Positions 48,534-61,117 are shown, counted from the first letter of the stretch. The stretch: 64,000 bases of DNA from Cercis canadensis (GCA_003255065.1 QAOA01002082.1:54014-118013), one strand, 5' to 3'. A program made the numbers and translations. The notes: generated from the sequence alone by a model not told the origin.

Positions 48534-49724
48534 TTATTAGAATCAAAGCAAGACTACTCTAAGCGACCCTTTGCTCTTTGTACTTTTCTTCACTCATTCA
48601 TTTGTTGATGTAGGTTTGCAATGACTTTGAATTGTTCAACCTTAAAGAGATTAACAAGGATGTGCATGGGGGTGGAAGATTCGGGTGTAACTTTTATCTT
48701 TTTTCCATCTGTCTTCTCTCCATAAGATCACCTCAAATTTAAAATTTCTATAAGTTCTTTACCCTCCTCCTTTTCTCCTTTTTCACTTGATGCAATAACT
48801 ATAAAAGAAAATTTCCTGTAATAGTTATTTTTTCTATTCTTGAATTAATTTTTGTTTTTGTAGTGCTCTATTATATAGAAACTCTACAGGTTCTAAAGAG
48901 AAGTGTGGTGATAGGTAGGAGAGAAATTTGTTAAGGTGAGAAATGTGCTAAAGTTGTATTTGATTTGTGATATTTTTTCTGTGATATTTCCGCGATAGGT
49001 CAACACCAATTCAATTCTAACTCCAGTGGACACATTGCTAGAAACAATAAAGTGGTTTAACAAGTGGTTTGTGGTTGGAGGACGATTATAATGGGGGGAG
49101 AAACACTCTCACACAGTTTAACAAGTAGAAAATTGTTAGCATACAGTTGTTGCTAACTCCAATGGACACACTTCTAGACACAAGAAAGCTATGAAGTAGC
49201 CAACCATGGACTCATTCAAAAATATTGTGCCTTAACCCTTTTCCCTTGCTAATTATGTCTTCCCATGCTATTATCTATGACACTATGACAAAAGAGAAAC
49301 ACTCTCAACTACCACATTTAAGAGAAGAGACCCATTAGATCTTTTAATATGATTGTTACTTGAATAGCTTTAATGCTTTACTCAACTATTTGCATTTGTG
49401 TTATTGTTGAGATTTATTATATGCTTGGTAGGCATTACTCTAGATTATGTGATTCTTTAGTTGAACAATTTGTAACTTGCAATGAACAGTACATGTGAAC
49501 ATGAAAAATCTATTCATGATGATGGAGGCTTTGGATAATATTGCCATGAATAGCATGAAGCAAAACTTAGGGTATTATTGATACAACATTGGTACAGATT
49601 GTTAATCATGTCAAACAAGAAACGTGTTCTCTTTAAAATTCATAAATTATTAATTCTTTTAATCCTTATTTATAACAATTAGGAAAAAAGATTAAAAAAA
49701 AACTTTACATTTCTTCTAGAAAAA
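48534..49724. other. Non-coding H2 interior
   Basis: No supported gene. A short internal repeat (CTAACTCCA.TGGACACA followed by CTAGA.ACAA) occurs at about 49,018 and 49,155. TTCTAAAGAGAAGTGTGG at about 48,892 is a relative of Helitron Y at 57,190. Confidence 0.4.
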
Positions 49725-50135
49725 CATCAAAAGTCAGTTCTTAAGATGATGATGGGAACTAAAACCAACAAAATTGAGATAGACAAGATTAATATGTGCT
49801 ATATGATCTTAGCCTTAAATCATTGGAGAGATTCATAATTTTTAGCAGCAACTAAAGATCTTTAAGAAATCCATACAACAAATGCAACTATTGGTTGTTT
49901 AGGTTGATACTCATCTTCATGTCATGTGTNCATCAAAAGTCAGTTCTTAAGATGATGATGGGAACTAAAACCAACAAAATTGAAATAGACAAGATTAATA
50001 TGTGCTATATGATCTTAGCCTTAAATCATTGGAGAGATTCATAATTTTTAGCAGCAACTAAAGATCTTTAAGAAATCCATACAACAAATGCAACTATTGG
50101 TTGTTTAGGTTGATACTCATCTTCATGTCATGTGT
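49725..50135. repeat. Duplicated 204-bp segment around a single N at 49,930 (probable assembly artefact)
   Basis: CATCAAAAGTCAGTTC... to ...CATGTCATGTGT occurs on both sides of the N with one visible difference (GAGATAG/GAAATAG). Confidence 0.88.
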
Positions 50136-50559
50136 CTATTGCAAAAAACACCATTATTTTAATGAATAAGAACATTTTTAAAGGAGTTGAAGCTTTTGAT
50201 ATAATTTGCTAAACAATGAAAAAAATGCCACATCTAAACTTCACAGTTAAGTGTGAGAAATTTCAAGCTTTGTTTCAGCATAGGAAATTGTTGGTCAGTC
50301 CATTATTTCTAATGCTTAATATGTTAAAATGCAGTAACAAATCCGGCAAATGGAAGCTGTAAATTTGTAATTGGTTTATAAAGAATTTAAAACTTTCATG
50401 ACATAATCCAAAGTATTGTATAATCATAAGGTTAAACTATCTAGGTGCTATGATAATGTAATACGTGGTGATACAAAATGTAATGTAAATGATACACATT
50501 CATATTATTAAAAATACCACCTATGGACTAAAATTACATAGAAAGGCTTGAATAAATAA

Positions 50560-51345
50560 TTAACATATATCTCTCCACAAAAAAAAATGAACATGTGGAA
50601 GGTGCAAAATAATGTCAAGTAATTGAGGTGGAACAACTTTTTATTTATTTATTATTATTACATGTCTAGTTTTAAGATAAGCAAATGGAACAAGTGAGTT
50701 TTGGGTAGTTGATAATTGGGGTGGGATGATAATGGAAAGCAAATTGTGCCTTCTCACTACAAGAAAAATGTTTTTTAGTCACGGAATTTTCTCACAGACA
50801 AAAAATCCGTGAGAAAAACCTGACATTTCTCACAGACTTTCTCATAGCAATTAACTGTTGAGGTTCTTTCATGGTTTTTCTCACGAACATAACTAACCAT
50901 GAGAAAAATCCGTCAGAAATTGCATCCTAACTATACCAATTAATGCGTTGACCATTCTCACAGACTCTGTCCGTGAGAAAATTTGTTCTTTCTCACGGAC
51001 TTTCTCAAGGAATGCTAACTCCATGAAAAAGTCCGTGAGAAAACCCGTGAAAATGCTTTTGTCACACCTCTTTTTCTCACGCCTTGAAGTCTGTGAGAAA
51101 TTCTGTGAGAACAATGTTTCTCACGGACTTTTCCCCCATTTCTCACGGATTTAATCCGTGAGAAAAAGGGATTTTTCTTGTAGAGTCTATCCACTCATTT
51201 AGGGTTTGGAACAAAAATGTTAAATACATTATAGGATTTTGGATAGCACTAAATTTAGACCCTAAAGTATCTACTTACATAAACTCTATTAGGACTATTG
51301 GGGTACCGAATATCTATGACTCAATCAAGTAAGAAAAAAAAATGG
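50560..51345 (+). repeat. Repeat paralogous to 24,080-24,450, split by a MITE
   Basis: The left part (to 50,754) and right part (from 51,189) match successive parts of the intact copy at 24,080-24,450. Confidence 0.7.
50755..51185 (+). mobile_element. CACTA-type MITE (431 bp)
   Basis: It begins CACTACAAGAAAAATG and ends TTTTTCTTGTAGAG, near-perfect inverted ends with one change in the last bases (AG for TG). It is flanked by a 3-bp duplication TCT (50,752-50,754 and 51,186-51,188), the size expected for CACTA elements. The interior is a mosaic of short direct and inverted copies of TCTCACGGA/TCCGTGAGA. The related repeat at 24,080 lacks it, giving an empty site. No ORF of its own is meaningful. 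Confidence 0.92.
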
Positions 51346-52096
51346 ATTTTTTTTTACAAATTTAACAAATGAGCTAGAATTTGATTTTTGTAATTTTTTT
51401 GGGATCCACTACTTTATAGACTACACAACAAGGGTAGTCTATTCCCTACCCTAATTGTACATCAGCTGGTCCAAATAGAATTTCTAACGCATGACCTACA
51501 CAAAGGAGTACACAATGTTCAACGTTGAGGTTTCTGTTTGGGGACAACTATATTTGTAATTTGTCATTATTAATAATTATTATTGTCATTCTTACATAAA
51601 GTCATGGTGTTCAGTCATGAATTCTTGGTGTTATTTTCTCTCTAATTTTTTCACTTTTTTTTTTGTCACCAGAGAGCGCAATGCATTGGGAAAAGGGTAA
51701 GATAGTTCACATGTATTATAAATAGGTACTAATTTTCCCGCCATGTTTAGAGATAAATGGATGGGATGGGTAGTTTTTGGGTAGTTGATAATTGTGTAGG
51801 AATGTGAATGTGAACAAAATAGAATTTATAACCAAGTTTGGGTATGGCTTGAGAAAAAATAAATTAAATACCCTATAATATTAGGGATAGGAATGAGATT
51901 AGAATCTTTATATGTTCTTACCAAAGATTTGATTGGACAATAATTGCATATCCATTTATCTATTAATTAATTTATTGATACCCAATACCCATTACTTAAT
52001 CTTTGCTTACCATTAAATCTTTATTTTATTTGAATTGTGGGAATAGAATATTAAAATACAATACAAAGCTTTGAATGGAAAAATCAATATATTTTG
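51346..52096. other. Non-coding H2 interior
   Basis: No gene. A second diverged relative of the 50,640 repeat begins at about 51,720 (AAATAGGTACTAATTTTC, then GATAAATGGATGGGATGG). Confidence 0.4.
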
Positions 52097-53474
52097 CAAT
52101 GTTTTTAAAACTGGACCGGATTGGCCAATTTGATTAGTTGGAATGGTGCTCGGTCAAGATACTAGTTCGGTTAATATTTTTAACTCATTTTACTCGTTGG
52201 ACCGCCCAGAAGCAGTGCGAAGCGGTGAATCCATTCCGGTTGTTAATAATTGGGCAATTCTTATTCCTATTAGAAAATGGTTTGGAGAGGTAAAAATTGC
52301 CCATGTGCTTATTTGAACTTAGGGCATGGTCATGTGGGCCATTTAAGAAATTGCAATTACTATCATACCAAGTTGAGTTGCATGTCACATTATCTATTTT
52401 TTTAATTCTTTATATATTTTTATTATAATAGGTAAATTAAATATTACATAGGTAGCTGAAGAACTATTAATAATTGCCTAATTTGTCAAGGAGTTTAAAG
52501 AAAGCCCATAAATCATTCACATATGGATCCGAACACTATTTCCATTGCTCCAAATTCATTTTTTGCTAGTAGGACATCTCAACTTTTGAGCATATTACCA
52601 CATATAAATATATTTATTAATAGAACACTTAAGAAATTAATCATGTTTAATGAGTTTGAGCCAACTTCCTCTTACTCAAAAAAGTTCACAGTCCAAATCA
52701 CTAGGACAACTCAAGACCTAGGTCTATTGTTGCACAAAAAAATTATTTATTAACTATTTAGTAGATTTATTTAATATTACATATTTAAATATGTAAAAAT
52801 TATAATACTTAATCAAATAGTACACAGATTTTAACTTAAGATTTTTTACTAATTTCTTAAAACTTTCACCATTAACCATTGCTTTATTATTATCCCCTTC
52901 TTCTCCTTTTTTTCCTCATTTCTTTTCTCTTGGTCTATTATGCACAATTTAACTGGTTATTTGTTTATTTGTTTGGCTGATGCTATGTCACTTTTTTTTT
53001 TCTTGTTATGATTATCTGGTTATTTATTTATCTGTTTTGCTTATCTAATTTTGCTATGTTAGAAATTGTGAACTTTATTATGTTGAGAGTATGTAAACTT
53101 GTAAGAGATGTTGGTTGTTGGAAGAATCTAATTTTGTTATAGGACACCATTTTTAATTAGCTGTATATAAATTAGGTTTTTTTATTTCTTTGATTTGATT
53201 TTTAGTCATTTTTGCTTATTTATCAACAATATGCTATGTTAATTTTTGGTTTTTATGGTTATTTTTTATTTTGATAAATATTTAGACATGTTTATTTTTT
53301 AGACTTTCACTTATGAGTTAAGTTTGATGATTTTTGCTTCATCCTCCATATTTTTTTTTTCTTTGTGAATCTTTAAGTTTAGAAAAAGCTTTGATTCAAC
53401 CGGTTCGACTGGCAGTCTAACCGCTCATTTTTTGCCACACTTGTTCGCTCACTGGTCCGATGTTTAAAACATTG
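52097..53474. mobile_element. Non-autonomous hAT-like transposon (1.38 kb)
   Basis: Inverted ends CAATGTTTTTAAAACTGGAC and CAATGTTTTAAACATCGGAC (right end, complement) are visible. The 8 bases outside are ATATTTTG on the left and ATATTTAG on the right, an 8-bp duplication with one mismatch, which fits hAT. Subterminal CCGGTTCGACTGG-like motifs occur near both ends. No transposase remains. Confidence 0.75.
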
Positions 53475-53738
53475 ATATTTAGTATAGTGTCTTGGCCATC
53501 GGATGGGAATAAGCTTATAGATAGAATTCAAACTTTGTACTAATCAATCTTCATTTTTAGAGATATGTTTGTTCTAATCAAGTACTTTTTAATATGTGTT
53601 TCTAATGGTGACATATCATATATAAAGATTCCTCAAGTGAATTATTTTTGTGTGTTGCATCCAACTGCTGTTGCCCTTGCATCAGCATGCGTGGGAAATT
53701 AAATACCCTATAGCACTATGAAAAAGAATGGGATTAGA

Positions 53739-56283
53739 TGTTACACAAAAATCATATGCAAGTGTACTTATCGGGAACAAGTAATATAATGATGAATCAA
53801 GTATTGTCTCATGAGGATTATGGCTCCTAAGTACCAAAATTGAGTCAATCCCAATTTTATGTAGACAATGAAAACTTAATGTCAAGCAATAACTTAAAGA
53901 CAAAAACACTTAAACAGATAGAAATTCATATGAGAAAGATCTAGGGTTACTGATTTCACCATAGCTATTTTGAATTGTTATCCCTACTTTATTAACCAAG
54001 AATTATCTCCCTAATTGCTAGCCAAGAACCCTAAACTATTCATTAGTCTTTCCCAAAGTAAAACAAAATTATCTTTTAAGTGCTAATTCACTATATTCCT
54101 ATGTGGATTAAGCTACCCATAAATTCTTTAAGTTCTTTGGTTTTTTTAATAGCTACATAGACCATAAAAGTATATTGCTATCCTTTATGATGTCTATGAT
54201 TTTTATCTCTATGATCTTAAGTTATAAATTACCTCCCGGTCTCATTACAACTATCTAAACAACTAATTAATAGCCAATTAATTAGAATCATGAAGAATTG
54301 AGAAAGAAATTCTTGAATTAAATCAATAGAGAATAACAAAACCTCTTAGCTAGGCTACATCATAGCCTTAGAAAGCGATTTTAGCTCATGGTAAAAGACG
54401 AAAACATGTTCACACTAATTTCAAACATGAAAATAAGAGAAAGAGATGAGAAAAACTCGTTGAAGCTGAAAATGGGTGATGAAATCCTCTTCTTAGAGTT
54501 TGATCTTCCCTTTCTTGCTCGCCTCTTGCATAAAATGGGTGTTTAACCCTAATTTAGACTCTAAAACATCTATTTATAGGTCCTAGGAAGTTTAGAGAAA
54601 TAAGGAATTAAAACAACAAAGGAGTCTTAACTAAAATAAGAAAATTGGAAGTCAATTCCGAGTTGGCTGTCGAAAGGCTACGGCACTGTGGAACGGGGCT
54701 ACGGCCCTGAAGTCTCTGTCTAAATTGGCTTTTCCCTCATAAAAAAGGGGCTGCAGTGCTGATGTTAAGTGGATTTTACACCCATTTTATAGATGCCCTT
54801 AGCGTAACTTTGGATTGTTTCTTGAGATGTATGAACCTTAAACTTGTTCTTTTTCTCTATTTTGTAGAAGCTCAAGCACTATGAACACACACCCAAAGTC
54901 AGGCATTGCTATGCCTCTTGTAAGCCAAATGCCAGATTGAAACACTCCCTGGGTGTCCCTACACTCGAGCCAAGCATCGCTACGCCTCCCTTCAACAAGA
55001 ATGCCAAGTTGATTTGTTTGCTGGGTGTTGTTATGCCCATGGCCAGCGTCGCCATGCCCAAGCTCAAGTGTCACCGCGCCATTCATTGACCAACAGCAAC
55101 ATTGGAGCTAATTCACTGGGCGTCCCTACGCTGAAGACCAGTATCCCTACGCCCAGCGTGCACTCCTCCACACAGGTAGCTTTAGTTTCCCTTTAGAATT
55201 AGGAATATTAGGTTTTAGTATTTAAGCAACTTTAAGGATTTGAATTGGGGATCTTTTTTCTGGACTTTTTGGAAGCAAGGAAGGAGAGCAAAAACAAGGA
55301 TTTGAGAAGTGCAACTTGGACAGTAGATTGGTGGCTTCTTTATAGAGTTTTATTCTTCTTCCCTTTCAACTATGTCTAGATTTTACTCTATTTCTGCTAT
55401 AAACTAATTTCTTATCTAGGGCTATGATGTAGTCTAATTATGAACGGTAGTAGTCTCTTATGAAATTAATTTGAGGTTTATCTTTTCTAATTGAGCATTC
55501 TTCCCCATTCTTAATGCCTCTAATTAACTGGTCATTAATTAGTTGATTAGTTAATCACAATGAGACTGGAAGGAGATTTGTGTATCTAATTCATTGAGAT
55601 TAATGCCATAGGTTGCATGTAGGATAAGAATATACCTCCATGACTTGTGTAATCAATTAAGAGATCCATAACCTAATGAATCTGTAATTATTATAACTCG
55701 TATAGAAATATAAAGGGTTAGTAATTAGGGATATTTTCACTAGACCTTGGTAGAGGCTAGTGAATGAATCAAGGAATCTTGATTAGCAATTAGAGATAAA
55801 TCAATATTAATAACATGAGGATTGAAAACCAGGATTAATTATGGTGAAATTAGAACCCTAGGCTTTTCTCTTTTGATTAATTCGTCATTTTATCTGTTTA
55901 GCTTATTTTTAGTTTATTTAAAGTTCTATCTTGAAATTCTCCATACTTGTTGAATAGATAAAATTGAGATTAACCCAATTTCGGTAGTTGATAACATTAG
56001 TCCTTGTGGGAACGATAATTCACTCTCATCTTATTACTTGGAAACGATAACGTGCACTTGCATTAGAATTTTTCACAACACCTGAAGTTGCTGCCTCATT
56101 CGCAAAGTGACCAAAATTTACCCCTTTTAATACCAAAATACGCTTAAGAGACTTCCAAGCATTCCTAAATCGAAAGCTTGCAAAATAAACATTAAAACAC
56201 ATTAATCAACTCTAAAACAGCCTAGAATAAGCAATTAACAAGCTAGATAAATACAAGATAAGTGGTATAAAACCAATTTATCA
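53739..56283 (+). mobile_element. Outer solo LTR, interrupted by an inverted copy of itself
   Basis: It starts TGTTACACAAAAATC and ends ACCAATTTATCA (TG...CA). It is flanked by a perfect 5-bp duplication TTAGA at 53,734-53,738 and 56,284-56,288. Without the inner insertion it is about 1.2 kb. It shares landmarks with the LTR at 29,368 (GCAAGTGTAC, CTAGCCAAGAACCCTAAA, GGCTACATCATAGCC). A GC-richer tail near 54,660-54,760 contains the phrase GGCTACGGC twice. Confidence 0.85.
54763..56080 (-). mobile_element. Inner solo LTR inserted in reverse orientation
   Basis: On the minus strand it starts TGTTGTGAAAAATTC at 56,080 and ends CCACTTAACA at 54,763. Flanks GCTGA (54,758-54,762) and CCTGA (56,081-56,085) form a 5-bp duplication with one mismatch. 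Together with the outer LTR it makes a diverged palindrome of more than 2 kb. The clustered GCGTCGCCATGCCC-type repeats at 54,890-55,160 are internal to this LTR. Confidence 0.82.
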
Positions 56284-57023
56284 TTAGACCATGGGTACAA
56301 GTTTCCTAAAATTCAAATAGGATTATAATTTGGGTAACCACTAAACTAGTCTCAACGGGTGATTCAATAGGATTTCCTATAAAACTTAGAAAAAGAGTGG
56401 GAACAGACCATGTATACAACTTTCCTAAAGTTCTCATATGATTATAATTTAGATAACTACTAAATCAACCCCAAGGGTTGATCCAATATGATTTCTTATT
56501 TTATTTCGCACGCCACCGCTGCTAGCTCGCGCATTGACGCAGGGGTCAGTGTTAGTCTTTATATCTTTATATATATTAAAAGGAGAATCCAAGTTGAGGA
56601 GAGCATGCCACATATCTATTTGTGATCCTCAAGGTGTTGACAAGTGTTGCAACTAGGTGAGGGCCTTTAGTTTTTGCAATTTTTTTAAAATATAAAATAT
56701 AAAATGTGTGTTGCCATGAATCAGAAATATTTATTTAGAATTAATAATTCCATGCATTAATTATATTTCCTTATTTATACAATTTCAAAATTTTCATTTG
56801 TGTTAATTAACCAAATTTGAAAATACTTTAGGAATTGATTATGGGTATTTAATGGGTTCCTTAATTGTGTTTATCAATTTATTGTGAAGATCAAATCCTA
56901 CCTTATCTTAAAATTTGCATTATTACTGATTGAAGAAATTTTCTCCATTAAATTTTTTTAAAAATAAATTACAAATTTAAATTTTCAATTTGATATTAGG
57001 GTTGATGCCTCCTTTCATTTGCA

Positions 57024-57031
57024 TATAAATA
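57024..57031 (+). promoter_or_regulatory. Promoter TATA box of Helitron Y
   Basis: TATAAATA follows TCATTTGCA in a context collinear with W's promoter at 41,108. Confidence 0.55.
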
Positions 57032-57244
57032 AGAGCATAGAGGCTAGCCGCCAGCTTCCCTACACTGTGCTTCTCCCATATTGTTCTTTGATATTTTATT
57101 TGTTCCTCTTTCTCTCCTCTATTCTCACATTTATTGAATCCATGGGTTAATCAATTTTTTGTGTTTCAGCGTCCTAAAGCCTTGTAGGTTCTAAAGAGAA
57201 TTGTAGCATTGGGTAGCTGCAAATTTTGGAAATTTGATTGGAAT

Positions 57245-58669
57245 TGTCGTGTTCCAACAAATTAAAACCGAATCCCCTAAAACATAATGCAATACAAGGC
57301 TAATCCGGGTTGTCTCTCAGGGAAAACAATGATTAATTAACAATTTCAAGATTACCAATTGGGGATTTTATAACACAGAATATATTACCAAATGTAAATT
57401 GCATAATTGAACTGAGATTAATTCAATTAATTAAAAACACAACCTCACTAAACATCCATCAAGAATTGGTTTAATTCATCCTAGATTGAACATGATTAAT
57501 CAAGTTTTAGTGCAGCACTGCTAATTGAATTTAGTCATAACCAAAATCTCTAATTATAACTAAGTGTTCCTACTAAATTATCATTCAGAATCCGGTTTAA
57601 CCACATGCATAACCAATCCTTGCAATTGCACAGAATTTGTAATTAGTTGTTTAACTTAAAACCGAACTTCAATTAGCAAACCTTCTCTGGATTCATGCAA
57701 CTAAACAAAGATCAATCAGCCTAGGTTCTATTTCATACCTCAACACTCATAAGAACAATAAAAATCTCCATAATCCATACAAAAACTGAGGCAAGGCAAG
57801 AATTCAAAGAAGAACATAATTGCATTAAACTTAATTCAATAAAGTATAGAATCTCAAAATCAAACCGAATTAAATTAGGAGTTTAGCTTGGTTACAAAGT
57901 TTTTACTCCTCCATGGCCATCAAATTCGAGCTCCAATGGCAGAGGGAAGCAATAGAACAGTAAGTCTCCAGAATAAACAAAAGAGGAAAAGAAAACTGCT
58001 ACAAAAGGGAATGAATGACAACAGATTCCTCTTTTAGTACTTGTAACCGCCTAAAATCTCCTTACTCCAAGCTTGTCCCTAGATTAAAATTAACCCTCTA
58101 CCTCTTAGATTTAATTTAGCACCGGTTTGGGCTTAATTGGGCCTGGAATGAGAGAGTTAGACCTATTTTACTCTTAACTGCTCTCTGGACTCATAAATTA
58201 ACTTCAAGGGACAATAGCACCATCAAAACGGAGAAGTGGTCTTCAAAAGAAGCTTTATGTCTTAACTATCCAATGGTATTGGTTTCAGGTCCAGACAACA
58301 CCCACAAACCAAGTCATGGCCCAATCTTTTCATACAGGTCAAGATCCAGCAACAGTATCTCTGCTATAACTTTCAAGCTAAATATGACCTGTTGGACATC
58401 CGAATTAACTTTGGAACTTTAAATCAAAGTTGTGGAGAATTCTCTCAGCTTTCCTACAAGGTAAGATTTAAAATTATCAAATGTCTAGAGCTCAAGTTAT
58501 GCTCGAAATACAGAGACAATGTAAAATTTCCGATAATGCTAAAAATTACAATTAAGCTCAATGGGAATCTAACTTATGACATGCGGCCCAAGCCCAATCA
58601 AATAAACATAAAGGAGGTTTAAGAGACTAAAAATAGGAGTTAACTACTGTATAAAAATACTGTTTATCA
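57245..58669 (+). mobile_element. Probable solo LTR (about 1.4 kb) in Helitron Y
   Basis: It is absent from the collinear region of W, where the sequence before 57,200 and after 58,670 corresponds to about 41,300-42,200. Candidate termini are TGTCGTGTTCC and ...CTGTTTATCA (TG...CA), with the internal phrase GGGTTGTCTCTCAGGGA. A clean target duplication was not found, so ends may be off by tens of bases. Confidence 0.55.
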
Positions 58670-59040
58670 AGATTCTAAACCTTGTAGCTTGCTTTTTTAC
58701 ATGCTTCCTTATTTTACAGTGTTTGATCCCATCATCTTGGGTTTTATTCCTCTATGTTGTAGTCTCAAGATGGCTCAGAGGTTGATCAATAGTTAACACA
58801 TCAACAAAGCTATCCATTGATGGGAAATCAAGGTTAGGGCTGTTCTATCTTTGATCTTATATTGAACAAAATTGCTTCAAAAGTAAAGCTTTGGGTAGGA
58901 AGCTGAAAAACTTGAAAGATTCATACCCAAAACAAGATATACTATTGTTATTGATTTTTCTATTGTTATCTAAAATTTTCTCTGCATTATGTTAATGGTA
59001 AAAAAAACCTAAGCCTTTTGTTTTGGGTTTGATTTTATAG

Positions 59041-59419
59041 GATTGGATGATGATGGAGCTTCATTCACAAGGGAAGACCATAGAAGACATTGTGAAAGTT
59101 TTGAAGAGGATTCTCATTCATCCCATAGCATGCAATTCCTGCAATTAAAGCAACTCGTGCTTTAGGGTGCACAACTTTTTTTTTCCCATATGATCTTGCT
59201 CTTTCCCTTTTGTTTTTCTTGGAGAGGAAGGAATTTATTTTGGGATTTTGTATTTTCAAGTGTGATTTGAGGATTGTGAGTGATGCTAATGCCTTCTTCA
59301 TTGAGACAATTTTGGAGCAGTTAGGTATAAGGGAATGCTTCTCTGATATTAACACTAACCCAAACTATGTTAATGAAGAAGGAAGAGTCAAAATTCTTCC
59401 TTTCCATGATTTTATTTAA
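59041..59419 (+). pseudogene. Captured PS2/PHOSPHO1-like phosphatase fragment (HAD superfamily)
   Basis: Plant members of this family (phosphate-starvation-induced PS2/PECP1 type) hydrolyse phosphocholine, phosphoethanolamine or pyrophosphate. A splice acceptor GATTTTATAG precedes an exon with LHSQGKTIEDIVKVLKRI (from 59,041). A frameshift near 59,130 leads to PAIKATRALGC. After a presumed intron remnant (about 59,175-59,260) comes DLRIVSDANAFFIETILEQL, then NTNPNYVNEEGR (to 59,419). The N-terminal catalytic DFDKT motif is absent. The order and spacing match the central part of the enzyme. It lies in the same direction as the Helitron. Confidence 0.82.
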
Positions 59420-60355
59420 GGGAAAGGAGAATATATGGCCTCAACATATGACACATGTCACAATACAAATATAAATAATTAATAATAATAATAATAATAA
59501 TTTAGAATTTAAAAATAAGAGAAGGAATTGGATTGAAATTCAAATACAAAGAAATGACAAGGATTTTGATTCAAATACAAATAAAAATAAAGGACAAGAA
59601 ATTGGATTCAAATATAAATACAAATAAAGGACACTCATACATAAAGGACACCGTATACAAATTTAATTGTAGAAGATAGCATAAGTGAATTTCAAGATTG
59701 AAGGTATATTATGCAATTCAATTTTATCTTAATTTGCACTAATTATGGTTGTAGAAAAGAAAGCTCCTAAAAGATATAACAATTTAGGGTTTAGCATTTA
59801 GGTTTACACAAGAGCCACACATTAATATATAAAAAAAATCCTAATTCCAAAGTATTATGTTTTTCAAAATCAAGTTTAAAATTCAAAAAATTAGAATAAT
59901 AATTTTAAATTAAAAATAAATCCCATAATGAAAGTGATAAGTATTGCTAATTCACCAATTTATTTTGTTCCATTCTCAAAAAATAAAACATGTAATGAGA
60001 CCAAAATATATGCAATCAATTTTATAAATTTTAATGGATTATTATGTAAGAAAAGTATTCATATCTAGTTTAATTTTTGTGTTAATTATTTAAAGATAAA
60101 CTGATGAATATGGTTGATACTAGAAAGAAAAACAATTAATTTGCTAATTAGGTTTAAGTGATAACATGACCAAAAAATATGCATGGGCATATAGTAGCAT
60201 TTGTTAATTTTTTTAATGTAGTTTATATCATTTTTTTTAAAAAAAAGTATGCATATAAAAATTTTTACACTTACACATAAATTTGATTTATTTCATTAAT
60301 ATAAAATTAATTTTAAAATATCAAATTTCACACCGTCAAGTATGTGGATCATGTA
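59420..60355. other. AT-rich 3' part of Helitron Y
   Basis: Contains an (ATA)n microsatellite at about 59,478-59,500 and repeated AAATACAAATAAA phrases at 59,540-59,640. No gene. Confidence 0.5.
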
Positions 60356-61107
60356 AGGGTGGACACTAGTCTATATAATATTAATAATAGAGTACACAAT
60401 GTGGAGCTGACAAGTGTCACTATCAAGGTGACGACAAGTGGCATGCTGTGAGAATTTTCTCCTAAAAAATGTATTTAAAAAATAATTTATAATGTCAATT
60501 ATGTGTGTCTGAAATATTTAAAAAAAAAACAACTGAATATTAATGTCTTCAAATAACTTCCTTATTTATATTTACTCACATATTATTATTTGAAAATAAA
60601 TCAAAACCAAAAAACTATCAGCTTACTGAATGGGTCCATGTCTTTAATTGCTTGATTTGCTATAAGAAATAGTAAGCGAAATTATCATATTCTGGAAAAT
60701 CTTCTAAATAGAAGGAATAATGTTGGCACCTTCACAAAAAAAGCCAAAGAAGGAAATATTATTCTATTGAAACAATTGAGTATTAATGTCTCCTAATAAT
60801 TTCCTTATTTATATTTACTCATGTATTATTATTTGAAAATAAATCAAAACCAATAAACCTCTCGGTTACTAAATGGGTGCATGTCTTTCATTCCTTGATT
60901 TGTATTTAGAAGTAGTAACCGAAATTGTCAAGGTAAATTTGGCAAACCTGCCAAATTTGTGGGATTCTGCTACCCTTCACAAAAAAAGCCAATCAAGGAA
61001 ATATTATACTTAATAGGGGTAAATACTATTATAAATGACACATAATAATTATTTAATTCCTATTCAGAAATCAAAATTAGGGTTACCTTGCCTTTGCCCC
61101 GTATCCC

Positions 61108-61117
61108 TATATAAATA
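61108..61117 (+). promoter_or_regulatory. Promoter TATA box of Helitron Z
   Basis: TATATAAATA in CCCTATATAAATAGCACCCT. About 95 bases later AGTACTAAG|GTATGT gives a good splice donor, and a second donor-like CACCCAG|GTTTG is at about 61,466. Confidence 0.6.

Larger units (their letters stand above)
43966..56555 (+). mobile_element. Helitron H2, plus strand, with nested insertions
   Basis: It starts TCTATATAAACTTTAAAAG immediately after the CTAG of W and ends TTAG at 56,552-56,555 after CGCGCATTGACGCAGGGG. Its 5' end matches H1. Inside are a tandem donor array, the LINE/RNase H block shared with H1, a CACTA MITE, a hAT-like element and two nested solo LTRs. The sequence before the solo LTRs (53,560-53,700) is similar to the 3' region of W (43,840-43,960), which supports one element interrupted by the LTRs. 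Confidence 0.6.
56556..60369 (+). mobile_element. Helitron Y, plus strand, complete ends
   Basis: It begins TCTTTATATCTTTATATATA directly after the TTAG of H2 and ends CTAG (60,366-60,369) directly before the TC of Z. Inside are a TATA promoter (57,024), a solo LTR (57,245-58,669) and a captured phosphatase fragment (59,041-59,419). The 3' hairpin is degenerate: a weak CACC/GGTG pairing only. Confidence 0.68.

Noticed and set aside
50893..51154. ORFs on both strands with repeated S.R.K.. or FSRT phrases
   Set aside because: Produced by the TCTCACGGA motif mosaic of the CACTA MITE; not protein coding.
54838..55196. Short ORFs in the GC-rich part of the inner LTR
   Set aside because: Same explanation: repeated GCGTCGCCATGCCC-like phrases inside an LTR; no recognised protein.
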